DNA of 64,000 nt from Clostridia bacterium. GTDB lineage: Bacteria > Bacillota > Clostridia > Oscillospirales > Acutalibacteraceae. Under the pieces are notes generated by a model that was not told the origin of the DNA, did not search any database, and was given only the letters and a program-made list of their open reading frames with translations. Numbering within the stretch: the first letter of the stretch is position 1; every line of letters begins with the position of its first letter. The stretch lies in contig JAFQJL010000009.1 of NCBI GenBank assembly GCA_017414965.1, positions 1 to 64,000 on the forward strand. The letters run 5' to 3'. Of this stretch, positions 25,198 to 35,066 are shown piece after piece. The translations under genes and the position numbers were made by a program.

Positions 25198-26391
25198 ATG
25201 ACCGAGCAACAGGCGCTTACCTATATTCAAGGTCTGCAAAAACGCGGGATTCAGCCGGGACTCACGCGCATTCGTGCCGCGCTTTCGGCGCTCGGCGAGC
25301 CGCAGGAGCGCCTGCGTATCGTTCACATTGCCGGCACCAACGGCAAAGGCTCGACGGCGGAAATGATCCGGTGCATCGCCACCGCCGCCGGCTATCAGGT
25401 CGGTCTGTATACCTCTCCTGCCGTCACCTCGTTGGCGGATACCATTTCCATCGACGGCGCACCGATACCGCCGGATGCGCTGGCGGCATTGACCGACGAG
25501 CTGAAAATCGTCGGCGCCGAACTGACGGAATTCGAATTCACCACCGCGTTAGCGATTTGTTGGTTTGTACGCGAACAGGTGGATCTGGCCGTTATCGAGT
25601 GCGGATTGGGCGGTCGCGAGGACGCTACCAACGTGTTTTCCGCACCACTCGCCGCGGTGTTTACTCCGATCGCTTTGGATCACACCCAACTGCTCGGCGA
25701 TACGCTGCAAGCGATCGCTTATCAGAAAGCCGGCATCATCCAATCCGGCTGCAAAGCCGTTATCAGCGCCGCCGAACAAGCGTCCGAAGCGCTTTCTGCG
25801 CTTCAAAAAGAGGCGGCTGCGTTGGGATTATCCGTCCGCGTTGCGAACACCGACTGTAAAGGCTATTCCCTTGCTATGCAAGGCGCACATCAACAAACAA
25901 ATGCACAGACAGCAATCGAAACGATCGCCGCACTCAACGAGCAGGGTTTCGCCATTTCCGAAGCGGCGATCCGGCAGGGACTGGCGGTCGCCGTTTTGCC
26001 CTGCCGGCAAGAGCGATTAGACCGCGAAATCCCGTTGTTACTGGACGGGGCGCACAATCCGCAAGGAGTGGCGGCACTCGCCCACACCATCCGTTTCTGC
26101 TGGCCGGATACCCCCGTAATTCTGCTCACCGGTATGCTCGCCGACAAAAACGTGGCCGCCTGCGCGGCGCTCCTCGCTCCTCTGGCTGACAAGGTTATTT
26201 GCTGTACACCAGATCACCCTGACCGCGCGTTGCCGGCCACCGAACTGGCGGCGTATTATCCTCACGCGATCGTGCAATCGGACCCACAGATCGCGTTTGA
26301 ACAAGCCAGACGGCTTGCGAAAGACCAAAACCTACCCCTTGTTGTAGCCGGATCGTTTTATCTGGCCAAGGAAATCCGAAAAATGTTATAA
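25198..26391 (+). CDS. folC: Folylpolyglutamate synthase / dihydrofolate synthase
   Basis: This 397-residue Mur-ligase-type enzyme adds glutamate to folates. The P-loop AGTNGKGSTAEMI is near residue 45, ECGLGGREDATN near 138, and the C-terminal domain has LLLDGAHNPQGV near 280. The ATG at 25198-25200 follows AAGGAGGGG; an earlier in-frame ATG is excluded because the promoter lies inside that extension. It is slightly shorter than the 420-430 residues usual for the family, with a reduced central region. It is transcribed alone and divergent from recA, sharing the LexA-type element. Confidence 0.93.
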   Translation: MTEQQALTYIQGLQKRGIQPGLTRIRAALSALGEPQERLRIVHIAGTNGKGSTAEMIRCIATAAGYQVGLYTSPAVTSLADTISIDGAPIPPDALAALTDELKIVGAELTEFEFTTALAICWFVREQVDLAVIECGLGGREDATNVFSAPLAAVFTPIALDHTQLLGDTLQAIAYQKAGIIQSGCKAVISAAEQASEALSALQKEAAALGLSVRVANTDCKGYSLAMQGAHQQTNAQTAIETIAALNEQGFAISEAAIRQGLAVAVLPCRQERLDREIPLLLDGAHNPQGVAALAHTIRFCWPDTPVILLTGMLADKNVAACAALLAPLADKVICCTPDHPDRALPATELAAYYPHAIVQSDPQIAFEQARRLAKDQNLPLVVAGSFYLAKEIRKML

Positions 26392-26455
26392 AAAAAGAAG
26401 CGGACAACCCAAGGGCTGTACCCTAAAGAACTGTAAAAATGGTATAAGAAAAAAT

Positions 26456-26488
26456 AAGAGCTGTGTAGAAATTTTCTACACAGCTCTT
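26456..26488. terminator. Bidirectional terminator between folC and pfkA
   Basis: Stem AGAGCTGTGTAG/CTACACAGCTCT with A/T runs on both sides. The rest of 26392-26539 holds nothing else I can identify. Confidence 0.9.
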
Positions 26489-26539
26489 TTACTGTCCTTA
26501 GATGTGCGATCCTATGTCGTTCTCTTCTTTTACTTTGTG

Positions 26540-27508
26540 TTACATCGAGATTTCCAACGCCATGCGGTAGAGATCCATATCCAACGTCTTTTTCATCGAA
26601 AGCGCCTGCTCGATATCAAAGTCCACGATGCGACCGACCTGTTCGGCCACCACGCGGTTGGACTTGCCCTCTATCAGCAGTTCCACGGCACGCGCACCCA
26701 TACGGGAAGCCAGCACGCGATCAAACAGCGTCGGCGTGCCGCCGCGCTGAACGTGACCCAGAATCGTCGCGCGCGTTTCAATGCCGGTGATCTCTTGAAT
26801 CTGCTTGGCCATTTCCTCGGCATGACCGACGCCCTCGGCCACCACAACGATAAAATCGTTCTTACCGGTCGATTTGGCCTCCTCCATGCGATCGATCACG
26901 TCTTTTTGGAAATCAAACGCGATCTCCGGCAGCAAAATGCTGGTCGCACCGATGGCAATGCCCACGTTTAGCGCAATATAGCCGGCATGGCGACCCATAA
27001 CCTCCACCACGCTGCATCGACCGTGCGACTGCATCGTATCGCGCAGTTTATCGCACAGTTCCATACACGTGTTGAGCGCCGTATCGTAACCGATGGTATG
27101 CTCACAGCAAGAAATGTCGTTATCGATCGTGCCGGGAATACCGATGCACGGAAAACCACGGCGCGTCATATCCTGCGCACCACGGAACGAGCCGTCACCG
27201 CCGATGACGACCAGACCGTCGATCTCGTGCGAAAGGCATTGCTTGATCGCCTTCTGCATACCTTCTTCGGTGCGGAATTCCGGACTACGCGCCGATCCGA
27301 GAATGGTACCGCCGCGATTGATGATATTGGCGACGCTTCGCAGATTCATCTCACGGATGTCGCCCGTGATGAGTCCGTCGTAACCGCCGTATATACCGAC
27401 GACCTGCAAGCCACGGTTGAGCGCCGTACGAACAACCGCACGCACAGCCGCGTTCATACCGGGGGCATCGCCGCCACTGGTGAGTACTCCGATTTTTTTA
27501 ATGGCCAT
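26540..27508 (-). CDS. pfkA: ATP-dependent 6-phosphofructokinase
   Basis: This 322-residue glycolytic enzyme phosphorylates fructose 6-phosphate. Motifs are IGVLTSGGDAPGMNAA at the start, IGGDGSFRGA near residue 103 (the Gly typical of ATP-dependent forms), PGTIDNDI near 125, and the catalytic and substrate region VEVMGRHAGYIAL near 155. The ATG at 27506-27508 follows GGGAGG. It has its own promoter behind dnaE, a gene order common in Clostridia. Confidence 0.97.
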   Translation of the reverse strand: MAIKKIGVLTSGGDAPGMNAAVRAVVRTALNRGLQVVGIYGGYDGLITGDIREMNLRSVANIINRGGTILGSARSPEFRTEEGMQKAIKQCLSHEIDGLVVIGGDGSFRGAQDMTRRGFPCIGIPGTIDNDISCCEHTIGYDTALNTCMELCDKLRDTMQSHGRCSVVEVMGRHAGYIALNVGIAIGATSILLPEIAFDFQKDVIDRMEEAKSTGKNDFIVVVAEGVGHAEEMAKQIQEITGIETRATILGHVQRGGTPTLFDRVLASRMGARAVELLIEGKSNRVVAEQVGRIVDFDIEQALSMKKTLDMDLYRMALEISM

Positions 27509-27547
27509 TGTATCCTCCCATGAGAACCGATCTTTATTCGGAATTTT

Positions 27548-27577
27548 ATTATACCATTCCGAAAGCCTGCAATTCAA
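27548..27577 (-). promoter_or_regulatory. Sigma-A promoter of pfkA
   Basis: Minus strand TTGAAT (27577-27572), 18 bases, TATAAT (27553-27548), 39 bases before the start. Confidence 0.82.
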
Positions 27578-27629
27578 GGCGTATTTTTGACCAATTCAAC
27601 CGTTTTTTTGCCAAATCGGTCACATTTTG

Positions 27630-30600
27630 TCAGCGAATGCGTGCCACGTTCTCTTTTCCGAGCAGGCGAGCCAGTTCGGTCAGCAGTTCCGGCGTCGGTT
27701 CCACAAACAACGATTGCGGCGCGCGGACCATTTTTCCGGTGTCGCTGAAACGGATATACAGCGGCTCCTGACCGTTAAACAACTGCAAGACCGGTTGCAC
27801 TCGCTTCCACTCGACACTCTCTGCACTCGGCACGCGCAGATACACGCCGTGCTTCGGGCTGGGGGTATCCACCGCCGCCGTCGGTGTTCGCACCGCGGTC
27901 GGTGCCGATTGTGGCGCGATACGGCGGAATGTGCGCTCGTCAAACGCTTCGTTGGGCAGATCCATGCCCTGCGGCGGCAACGGGAACACCCCCTCCACCA
28001 CCAGCTTCGGCGCTTCGTCCTCACGCACGTTCAGGCGACCGCGGATCAAAAGTGGTTGCTCCGAGCGGAGTAGCGCGCCATACTGCTCAAACGGTTTCGG
28101 GAATACCAACGCCTCGATCGAGCCGTAATAATCCTCCAACACCGCCGTTGCCATCATAGCGTTCTGCTTGGTGGTACGCGCTTTCAGCGCGGACACCAGC
28201 GCCAGAAGCGTCACGCGCTCGCCCTCTCGCTCCTCGGCGTCCTCGCCGGTCAGCAGATCGGAGGTACACAGGCGCGTGTCCTCATAAAACGGCAAATACG
28301 GCGACAACGGATGGCCGGACAAATACAATCCGGTCACCTCTTTTTCCATCGCCAGACGCTCCGGCAACGGGAAATCCTCACGCGGAGAAAGCGGCGGATC
28401 CGCCGGCGAGTCCTCCCCGCCATCGTCAAACAACCCCAGTTGTCCTTCGATATTGCGGCGGCGGTCGTCCTCCACCGCATCCGCCAGCACAGTATACTGC
28501 TCCAGCATCTGGCGGCGGTTGGCGTCCAGACCGTCCAACGCACCGCACTTGATTAGGCTTTCCAATGCGCGACGGTTAAATTCCGCATACGGAATCATAC
28601 GTCGCACAAACGACGCAAACGAGGTAAATTTACCGCCTGCGCGGCGCTCCTCCACCAAGCGATCCAGCGCCGCACGGCCGATATTCTTGACCGCCAGCAG
28701 ACCAAACCGCAGGCATTCGCCCTCAACGGCAAAATCGGCGTAGCTCTCGTTGACACTGGGCGGCAACACCGACAATCCGATGCGGCTGCATTCGCCGATA
28801 TAGCGCACGACCTTGCCTTCAAACAACGCATTGGTCAGCAACGCCGCCATATATTCTTTGGGGTATTTGCACTTGAGATACGCGGTGCGGTACGCCACCA
28901 CCGCGTAACAAGCAGCATGGGATTTGTTAAACGCGTACGACGCAAACGCGGTCAGCTCGTCAAACAATTGGTTGGCGACCGCCGCCGGCACGCCGCGACG
29001 GACGCAGCCGTCCACCGTCACGCGCCCCGTTTCGTCGGTCAGACCGTGAATAAACACCTCTCGCTCTTTTTCCATCACGTCGTGCTTTTTCTTGGACATC
29101 GCGCGCCGCACGATATCCGCGCGACCGAGCGAGTAACCGGCCAACGACCGGAAAATTTGCATAACCTGTTCCTGATACACCGCCACGCCGCAGGTCACCC
29201 CGAGAATCGGCTCGAGCATCGGATGCAGAAATTTCATCCGTTCCGGATGCTGACGGTTGCGGATATAGGTGGGAATGGAATCCATCGGACCGGGGCGATA
29301 CAGCGAAATAGCCGCAATGAGATCCTCCAAATTCCGCGGTTTCATCTGCGAAAGCAGGCGGCGCATACCGGCGGATTCCAGCTGGAACACGCCCTCACAG
29401 TTGCCGGCGGTCAGCATCGCATACACCGCCGGATCGTCGTCCGGCACCGTTTCGATATTAAAGTCCGGCTCGCGTTTCCGAATAAGGCGCTCCGCCTCCT
29501 CGATAATCGAGAGGTTGGAAAGCCCCAAAAAATCCATTTTGAGCAGACCCAGTTCCTCCAGTACCGTCATTGTGTACTGCGTGGCGACCAGATCGCCGTT
29601 GACACACAACGGCACGTAATGATCCACCGGCTCGGCGGTGATGACCACGCCGGCCGCGTGGGTGGAGGCGTGGCGCGGCATTCCTTCCACGCGGCGCGCC
29701 ATATCCACAAGCGCTTGGATCTGCGGCTCGCTCTCGGTCAGCTCGCGAAGCTGCTTGGAGCTGTCGAGCGCCTTTTCCAGCGTCATTTTCAGTTCATTGG
29801 GCACCAGCTTCGCCACGCGATCGGTCACCGCATACGGCACGCCCATCGCGCGACCGACGTCGCGAATGGCGGCGCGCGCCTTGAGCGTTCCGAAGGTGAC
29901 GATCTGCGCCACGTGATCCGCGCCGTAGCGGCGAATCACGTAATCGACCACCTGCTGACGTTTGGCGTCGCTGAAATCCACGTCAAAGTCGGGCATACTG
30001 ACGCGCTCGGGATTCAAAAATCGCTCAAACAGCAGATCGTATTTCAGCGGATCGACGTCGGTGATGCCGACACAATACGCACACAAACTACCGGCGCCGG
30101 AGCCACGTCCGGGACCGACCGGAATGTCGTGCGTTTTGGCAAACTGCACGTAATCGTTGACAATCAAATAGTAGTTGACATAGCCCATCTTCTCGATGGT
30201 CTGCATCTCGTATTCCAACCGATCCTCCATTTCGGGAGTCGGCGTGCCATACCGGCGCACCAAGCCCTCTCGACACAGGCGGCGGAAATACGGCTGCGAT
30301 TGCTCGCCGGTGGGCGGTGTGAAAATCGGCAGCTTGGTGTTGCCGAAATCAAAATCAAACCGACAGCGTGCGGCGATGCGCGCGGTATTCTCAATGGCCT
30401 CCGGCACCTGCGGAAACAGCGCGCGCATTTCCTCCTCGGACTTGAGGTAGAATTCCTCGGTGGCAAATTCCATCGAGGGATTTTCCAGCGTGCTGTTGGT
30501 GCCGATGCACAGAAGCATCTTTTGCATATCCGCGTCCGCGCGGGTAAGATAGTGCGCATCGTTGGTGGCCACCAACGGCAGCCGCAAATCCTCAGCCAGA

Positions 30601-31172
30601 CGGAGAAGCGACGGCAGAATCTTTTTCTGCTCGTCGATACCGTGGTCTTGCAGTTCAATATAGAAACGATCTTCTCCAAACAGATCGGCGTACCATTTCG
30701 CCGACTGCTTGGCCGCTTCGTAGTCGCCGCGGAGCAGCGCCTGCGGAATTTCGCCCGCCAGACACGCCGACAGCGCGATCAGTCCCTCGTGATGCTCGAC
30801 CAGCAGATCGCGGTCGATGCGCGGTTTGCCGTAGAACCCCTCGGTCCACGCGGCAGAGACCAACGCGATCAAGTTGCGGTAGCCGGTGGCGTTTTCGCAC
30901 AACAGCACCAGATGATGATAGGCATTATCCAAGCCGTGTACCTTATCAAACCGTGTCCGCGGTGCGACGTACACCTCACAGCCGATGATCGGGTGAATGC
31001 CTTGCTTTTTGGCTTCCTTATAAAAATCCACCGCACCATACATCGCGCCGTGGTCGGTAACGGCGACAGCCGTTTGACCCAGTTCCTTGGCGCGCGAAAC
31101 CAACCCTTTGATGCGGCAAGCGCCGTCCAAAAGGCTGTATTCACTATGCACGTGCAGATGGACAAAACTCAT
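27630..31172 (-). CDS. dnaE: DNA polymerase III alpha subunit, DnaE type
   Basis: This 1180-residue polymerase starts with a PHP domain (HLHVHSEYSLLDGACRI, then TDHGAMYGAVDF). The catalytic aspartates are in PDFDVDFSD near residue 395. Helix-hairpin-helix and OB-fold regions lie near 870 and 1000. An internal QLGLF near 910 matches the beta-clamp binding consensus. The ATG at 31170-31172 follows AAGGAG. It lies 11 bases after the AraC-type gene, in the same direction as alr. Many Firmicutes also have PolC; it is not in this window. Length is close to the Gram-negative type DnaE and longer than B. subtilis DnaE. Confidence 0.96.
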   Translation of the reverse strand: MSFVHLHVHSEYSLLDGACRIKGLVSRAKELGQTAVAVTDHGAMYGAVDFYKEAKKQGIHPIIGCEVYVAPRTRFDKVHGLDNAYHHLVLLCENATGYRNLIALVSAAWTEGFYGKPRIDRDLLVEHHEGLIALSACLAGEIPQALLRGDYEAAKQSAKWYADLFGEDRFYIELQDHGIDEQKKILPSLLRLAEDLRLPLVATNDAHYLTRADADMQKMLLCIGTNSTLENPSMEFATEEFYLKSEEEMRALFPQVPEAIENTARIAARCRFDFDFGNTKLPIFTPPTGEQSQPYFRRLCREGLVRRYGTPTPEMEDRLEYEMQTIEKMGYVNYYLIVNDYVQFAKTHDIPVGPGRGSGAGSLCAYCVGITDVDPLKYDLLFERFLNPERVSMPDFDVDFSDAKRQQVVDYVIRRYGADHVAQIVTFGTLKARAAIRDVGRAMGVPYAVTDRVAKLVPNELKMTLEKALDSSKQLRELTESEPQIQALVDMARRVEGMPRHASTHAAGVVITAEPVDHYVPLCVNGDLVATQYTMTVLEELGLLKMDFLGLSNLSIIEEAERLIRKREPDFNIETVPDDDPAVYAMLTAGNCEGVFQLESAGMRRLLSQMKPRNLEDLIAAISLYRPGPMDSIPTYIRNRQHPERMKFLHPMLEPILGVTCGVAVYQEQVMQIFRSLAGYSLGRADIVRRAMSKKKHDVMEKEREVFIHGLTDETGRVTVDGCVRRGVPAAVANQLFDELTAFASYAFNKSHAACYAVVAYRTAYLKCKYPKEYMAALLTNALFEGKVVRYIGECSRIGLSVLPPSVNESYADFAVEGECLRFGLLAVKNIGRAALDRLVEERRAGGKFTSFASFVRRMIPYAEFNRRALESLIKCGALDGLDANRRQMLEQYTVLADAVEDDRRRNIEGQLGLFDDGGEDSPADPPLSPREDFPLPERLAMEKEVTGLYLSGHPLSPYLPFYEDTRLCTSDLLTGEDAEEREGERVTLLALVSALKARTTKQNAMMATAVLEDYYGSIEALVFPKPFEQYGALLRSEQPLLIRGRLNVREDEAPKLVVEGVFPLPPQGMDLPNEAFDERTFRRIAPQSAPTAVRTPTAAVDTPSPKHGVYLRVPSAESVEWKRVQPVLQLFNGQEPLYIRFSDTGKMVRAPQSLFVEPTPELLTELARLLGKENVARIR

Positions 31173-31183
31173 AACGAACTCCT

Positions 31184-32071
31184 TTATTTCGCTTGGATGG
31201 AGAGCAGGTATTCGCTGGCGTTCATACCGGTGACCTGCTTAAAGTGGCGGGAGAAATAATGTACCGACGTGTAGCCGAGTTGATCGGCGATCTGGGTGAT
31301 GTTGCGCGATCCCTCGCGCATCATCCGCTTGGCCTCGTCAATTTTCAGCAGACGGTAGTATTCCATCACGCCCAGTCCGGTCGAGGACTTAAACATCGTT
31401 TTCAGCGTGGTGGAGCTTTGGGCGGAGAAATGGCAGACCTGCGCAAACGACAGGCTGTTGCCGATGTTCTCGCGCATATAATCGATGATGCGCTGGACAA
31501 TCTCGTTTTCCACGCGCAGACGCACCGACGAGTGCAGGCGCACGTCACGCTCGTCCGCATTCAAACGGCGGTGCAGACGAACAAGCAACTGCTCGAGCAG
31601 GTTGACCACCGATTGCTCGCCGCCGACCGGCGCGTCCTCTGCCACCTCCAGGCCCTTGGTATACGGATCGCCGAGCGGCGTAGAGAAGGTGCGCTGGGAT
31701 TCGCGCACGATATCCGCCAAAATCGCCCGTTCGGCGTCGTTTACGGTCAGTCGTTGGTTGGACTTAAAGAAATCCATCACCGGCGAATCGCAGCCAAACG
31801 ACACGATCACGATATTGGGCGCCACCACGCCGTTGGCATAGGTGGCGTGCAACTCGTTGGGCTTGTGGATAAACAACTCGCCCTGACGAAGCGAGTACCG
31901 CACGTCGTCCGAAAAGACGGTGCCCTCCCCTTTATCCATATATACAAGTTCCCAGAAATCGTGGCGCTCGGGATCGAATTCAAAATCCTTGCTGTATTCA
32001 AAATAGTGTACGGTCACGAGATAATCCACCTGAATATCCCGCCGCACCGGCAATTTGACAAAATCCGACAT
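31184..32071 (-). CDS. AraC-family transcriptional regulator
   Basis: This 295-residue protein has an N-terminal cupin-like sensor (HDFWELVYMDKGEGTVF and LRQGELFIHKPNELHATYA) and a C-terminal pair of helix-turn-helix motifs, the last being ITQIADQLGYTSVHYFSRHFKQVTGMNASEY. The ATG at 32069-32071 follows AAGGAG by seven bases. It stands 14 bases after alr and 11 before dnaE. A regulator of this kind usually senses a sugar or other small molecule; neither neighbour is an obvious target, so the target gene and ligand are unknown. Confidence 0.9.
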   Translation of the reverse strand: MSDFVKLPVRRDIQVDYLVTVHYFEYSKDFEFDPERHDFWELVYMDKGEGTVFSDDVRYSLRQGELFIHKPNELHATYANGVVAPNIVIVSFGCDSPVMDFFKSNQRLTVNDAERAILADIVRESQRTFSTPLGDPYTKGLEVAEDAPVGGEQSVVNLLEQLLVRLHRRLNADERDVRLHSSVRLRVENEIVQRIIDYMRENIGNSLSFAQVCHFSAQSSTTLKTMFKSSTGLGVMEYYRLLKIDEAKRMMREGSRNITQIADQLGYTSVHYFSRHFKQVTGMNASEYLLSIQAK

Positions 32072-32085
32072 CACACTACTCCTTA

Positions 32086-33258
32086 TCAATCCAGTAATTC
32101 GTTTTGCTCGTCGATAGCGGTGCCGCCCTGCACAAAAATACGGGGCACACGTCTGCCGACGGCGCAAATGATCTCGTAATGAATGGTATCGCACTCCGCG
32201 GCGTAGGCTTCGACCGGACGGACGTTTTCGCCGTCTCTGCCAAAAATCAACGCCACGTCACCGGCGGCGGCTTGCTCCACCGCGCTGGCGTCCAATACCG
32301 TCTGATCCATACACACGCGGCCGATCACCGGCACCAGCTTGCCGCGCAACATCACGTGGCGATCGCCGCCACCGCGCGGGAAGCCGTCCGCATACCCGAT
32401 CGCCACCGTCGCCGTGCGGATATTGGTCGGCGCGGTATACGTACGTCCGTAGCTGACCGTCTCACCGGCTGCCACCGATTTTACCTGTGACACCGCGGTT
32501 TTCAGAGACATTACCGGCGAAAGCTGCAGGGACGAGCGCATCGTGCTGTCCGGCATCAGACCGTACATAATCAGGCCCGGGCGTACCATATCGAGATGCA
32601 TATCCGGAAACCGCACCGTTGCGGCACTGTTGCAGCAATGCCGCAGCTCAAACACGATCCCACGAGCAGCCAACGCCTCGGTCAGCCGCATAAAACGCGC
32701 ATATTGCTCACGCGTAAACGCCTCGCCGTCCGGTTCGTCCGCCACCGCAAAATGCGTAAATATGCCGGTTGCTTTGAGCGCCGGCAGCGCGCACGCCGCG
32801 GCAATATCTTCCTCGGTAGAGGACGCGTTATACGGAAATCCCACGCGCGTCATACCGGTGTCCACCGCGATATGCACCGCCAGCGAAACACCGGCTTCCA
32901 CCGCCGCCGCCGACAACTCGGCGGCGTGATCCGCCGACACCACCGTCTGCGTAATATCGTACCGCGCCAGCACCGCCGCCTGCTGCGGCGGGGTGTAGGA
33001 CAAAATCAAGATGGGCTGTGCGATGCCCAACCGACGCAGCTCGATCGCTTCCTCCACGTTGGAGACGCCAAACCAATCCGCACCGGCATCCGCCAGCACC
33101 TGCGCGCAACGGCTGACGCCGTGTCCGTAGGCGTTTGCCTTGACGATCGCCATCGTGCGACAACCGGCCGTGACGTGACAGCGAATATTCTCGAAATTTT
33201 GCCGTAACGCATCCAGATCGATCTCCGCCCACGTACGACGCAAAAATTGTTCTGCCAT
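32086..33258 (-). CDS. alr: Alanine racemase
   Basis: This 390-residue PLP enzyme makes D-alanine for peptidoglycan. The PLP lysine is in AIVKANAYGHG near residue 38, GYADGFPRGGG near 265 marks the PLP phosphate site, and GRVCMDQTVLD near 310 is typical. The ATG at 33256-33258 follows AAGGAG by eight bases; a GTG three codons upstream overlaps that site. It leads alr-araC-dnaE. Confidence 0.95.
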   Translation of the reverse strand: MAEQFLRRTWAEIDLDALRQNFENIRCHVTAGCRTMAIVKANAYGHGVSRCAQVLADAGADWFGVSNVEEAIELRRLGIAQPILILSYTPPQQAAVLARYDITQTVVSADHAAELSAAAVEAGVSLAVHIAVDTGMTRVGFPYNASSTEEDIAAACALPALKATGIFTHFAVADEPDGEAFTREQYARFMRLTEALAARGIVFELRHCCNSAATVRFPDMHLDMVRPGLIMYGLMPDSTMRSSLQLSPVMSLKTAVSQVKSVAAGETVSYGRTYTAPTNIRTATVAIGYADGFPRGGGDRHVMLRGKLVPVIGRVCMDQTVLDASAVEQAAAGDVALIFGRDGENVRPVEAYAAECDTIHYEIICAVGRRVPRIFVQGGTAIDEQNELLD

Positions 33259-33279
33259 AAGCTCCACTCCTTAAAAATA

Positions 33280-33306
33280 AAAGACAGAAACACGTTTCTG
33301 TCTTTT
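33280..33306. terminator. Stem-loop serving as tlyA terminator and alr 5' leader
   Basis: AAAGACAGAAA (33280-33290) pairs with TTTCTGTCTTT (33295-33305), with a T run on the minus strand. It terminates the tlyA operon. It also lies directly downstream of the alr -10 box, so alr transcripts should begin in its 5' arm. Confidence 0.8.
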
Positions 33307-33334
33307 ATTATACCTATTTATTGCAGAAATGCAA
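33307..33334 (-). promoter_or_regulatory. Sigma-A promoter of alr
   Basis: Minus strand TTGCAT (33334-33329), 16 bases, TATAAT (33312-33307). The start site would fall within the hairpin at 33280-33306. Confidence 0.8.
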
Positions 33335-33349
33335 CACTTTTTGCTGATT

Positions 33350-34150
33350 TTAGAGATCGGGCGACAGCGACAGCACCGCGTGCGCCATTTGTTCCCGTTC
33401 TTCTGCGCTTTTCTCATCCGTACGCGACCAACGCGCCAAATATTCCACGTTGCCGTTGGTGCCGTGTATGGGCGAGACCGTCAGCGCCTGTAAGTACAAA
33501 CCGTTTTCCGCCGCCGACTCGGCGATCGAGAGAAACAACGCCGGCAAAATGGACGGATCCTTGACGATGCCGTTTTTACCAAGCGCTTTTTGCGGCGCTT
33601 CAAACTGCGGCTTGATGAGCGTTACCGCCTCACCATGCGGCGACAGCACCGCATCCATCGCACCGAAGATCTTTTTCAGCGAAATAAACGACACGTCAGC
33701 CGTCACCATATCGCAAATGGTGCCTCCCAGCGTTTCGGGAGTGAGATAGCGCGCGTTGGTGCGTTCCAGCACAGTCACGCGCTCGTCACAGCGTAGGCGC
33801 CATTCCAGAATGCCGTAGGCGACGTCCACCGCAAACACGCGCGCGGCGCCGCGTTGCAGCAGACAATCGGTAAATCCGCCGTTGGAGGCACCGATATCGC
33901 ACACCGTGCGTCCGGATGGATCGATCCCCCATACATCCAACGCGCGCTCCAGCTTATAGCCGGAACGGCTGGCGTATTTTTTGGCCTTTTCCCGCAGCGT
34001 CAGCACGGTGGTGTCGGGCACCTGTGTGCCGGCTTTGTCCGCCGGCGTTTCACCGATCCACACGCGCCCTTCCATAATCAGCGCGGCGGCCTCGGTCTCG
34101 CTCACGCCAAAGGTGGCGGCGGCCAGTTTATCAAGACGGATCTGTGCCAT
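33350..34150 (-). CDS. tlyA: TlyA-family rRNA 2'-O-methyltransferase
   Basis: This 266-residue protein has an N-terminal S4 RNA-binding domain (RLDKLAAATFGVSETEA) and an FtsJ-like SAM domain with CDIGASNGGFTDCLLQRGA near residue 85 and DVAYGILEW near 110. TlyA proteins methylate cytidines of 16S and 23S rRNA and affect capreomycin sensitivity; some were annotated as hemolysins. It overlaps the 3' end of yihY by 20 bases and ends the HPr-uvrC-yihY-tlyA cluster. Confidence 0.92.
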   Translation of the reverse strand: MAQIRLDKLAAATFGVSETEAAALIMEGRVWIGETPADKAGTQVPDTTVLTLREKAKKYASRSGYKLERALDVWGIDPSGRTVCDIGASNGGFTDCLLQRGAARVFAVDVAYGILEWRLRCDERVTVLERTNARYLTPETLGGTICDMVTADVSFISLKKIFGAMDAVLSPHGEAVTLIKPQFEAPQKALGKNGIVKDPSILPALFLSIAESAAENGLYLQALTVSPIHGTNGNVEYLARWSRTDEKSAEEREQMAHAVLSLSPDL

Positions 34151-35066
34151 CGATCGATTCCTCCTTGTGACGGTTGCGACGGGGCGGGATGGGTTGACGA
34201 AGTCGCAGCAGATACGCGTTGACCTCTGCTCCCAACAGCAAAATAGCCATACAGGCGTACAGCCACAAAAGCAGCAATACCACCGCCGTCAGCGAACCAT
34301 AAATAAACGAATAATTGGCAAAATTTTGAATATATAGCGAAAACGCAAACGAGAACAGCAACCAGCCGACCGCCGCAAACAGCGCCCCCGGAAACTGTGC
34401 TTTGAAAGAGAGTTTTTGTCCGGGTAACACCCGATACAGCAGCATAAAAAACAAAGTCAGCAACACCAGCAAGATCAGCGTACGGAATTGCAGCACAAAC
34501 GCCACCGGTGCGGCCAGCCACTCAAAATGCGTGCGGATAGCCTCCAACAGCAGTTGTCCGAACACCACCAACACCAACAGCACGATCAGCATTCCGAAAA
34601 GCGCCACGGTGTACAACAACGAAACGGCGGTGTGATACAGGAAGTTATGCTTATACGGCGTGCGGTACATCGTGCGGATGCCCCACCGCACCGCGTTGAT
34701 ACCGCGCGACGCCGACCACAGCGACGTGATCGCCGTAATGGAGATGACCGATACCGTCGGCGGATGAAACAACTCCTCTGCCAGGTCGGACAAAAAGCCC
34801 AGACTCTGCTCGCTGATATCCAGCGACAGCAGGATCTCCTGCAGCTCCGCCTGCGTCCACGGCAGGACGTACTGCACAAGCGAAGACAACAGCATAATAA
34901 ACGGAAACAGCGAAATGAGCAGCATCATCGCCGCCTGTCCGGCGTACACAAACACGCGATCCCGCGCAATCGTGCGCACCACCGCCGTCGCCGCCGCGAC
35001 GACGCCGCGCCAATCCAGCGGCTGACCTGACAGCCGTCCAAACCACGATGACAACCGTTTTTTCAC
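34131..35066 (-). CDS. YihY/BrkB family membrane protein
   Basis: This 311-residue protein has six or so hydrophobic segments in the UPF0761/BrkB pattern, for example MMLLISLFPFIMLLSSLVQYV and LFAAVGWLLFSFAFSLYIQNFANYSFIYGSL. The latter, with GSLTAVVLLLLWLY, is the family signature. The biochemical role is not established; early reports of RNase BN or export functions are disputed. The start overlaps the uvrC stop by ATGA, and the end overlaps tlyA. Confidence 0.9.
   Translation of the reverse strand: MKKRLSSWFGRLSGQPLDWRGVVAAATAVVRTIARDRVFVYAGQAAMMLLISLFPFIMLLSSLVQYVLPWTQAELQEILLSLDISEQSLGFLSDLAEELFHPPTVSVISITAITSLWSASRGINAVRWGIRTMYRTPYKHNFLYHTAVSLLYTVALFGMLIVLLVLVVFGQLLLEAIRTHFEWLAAPVAFVLQFRTLILLVLLTLFFMLLYRVLPGQKLSFKAQFPGALFAAVGWLLFSFAFSLYIQNFANYSFIYGSLTAVVLLLLWLYACMAILLLGAEVNAYLLRLRQPIPPRRNRHKEESIDGTDPS

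Noticed and set aside
26392..26539. Possible remnant of a mobile element between folC and pfkA
   Set aside because: Apart from the bidirectional terminator and a small hairpin near 26412-26423, no terminal repeats or coding remnants are visible.
28917..31259. 780-codon open frame on the plus strand opposite dnaE
   Set aside because: Runs antisense through conserved polymerase motifs of dnaE, with low-complexity Arg/His-rich product and no start signals.
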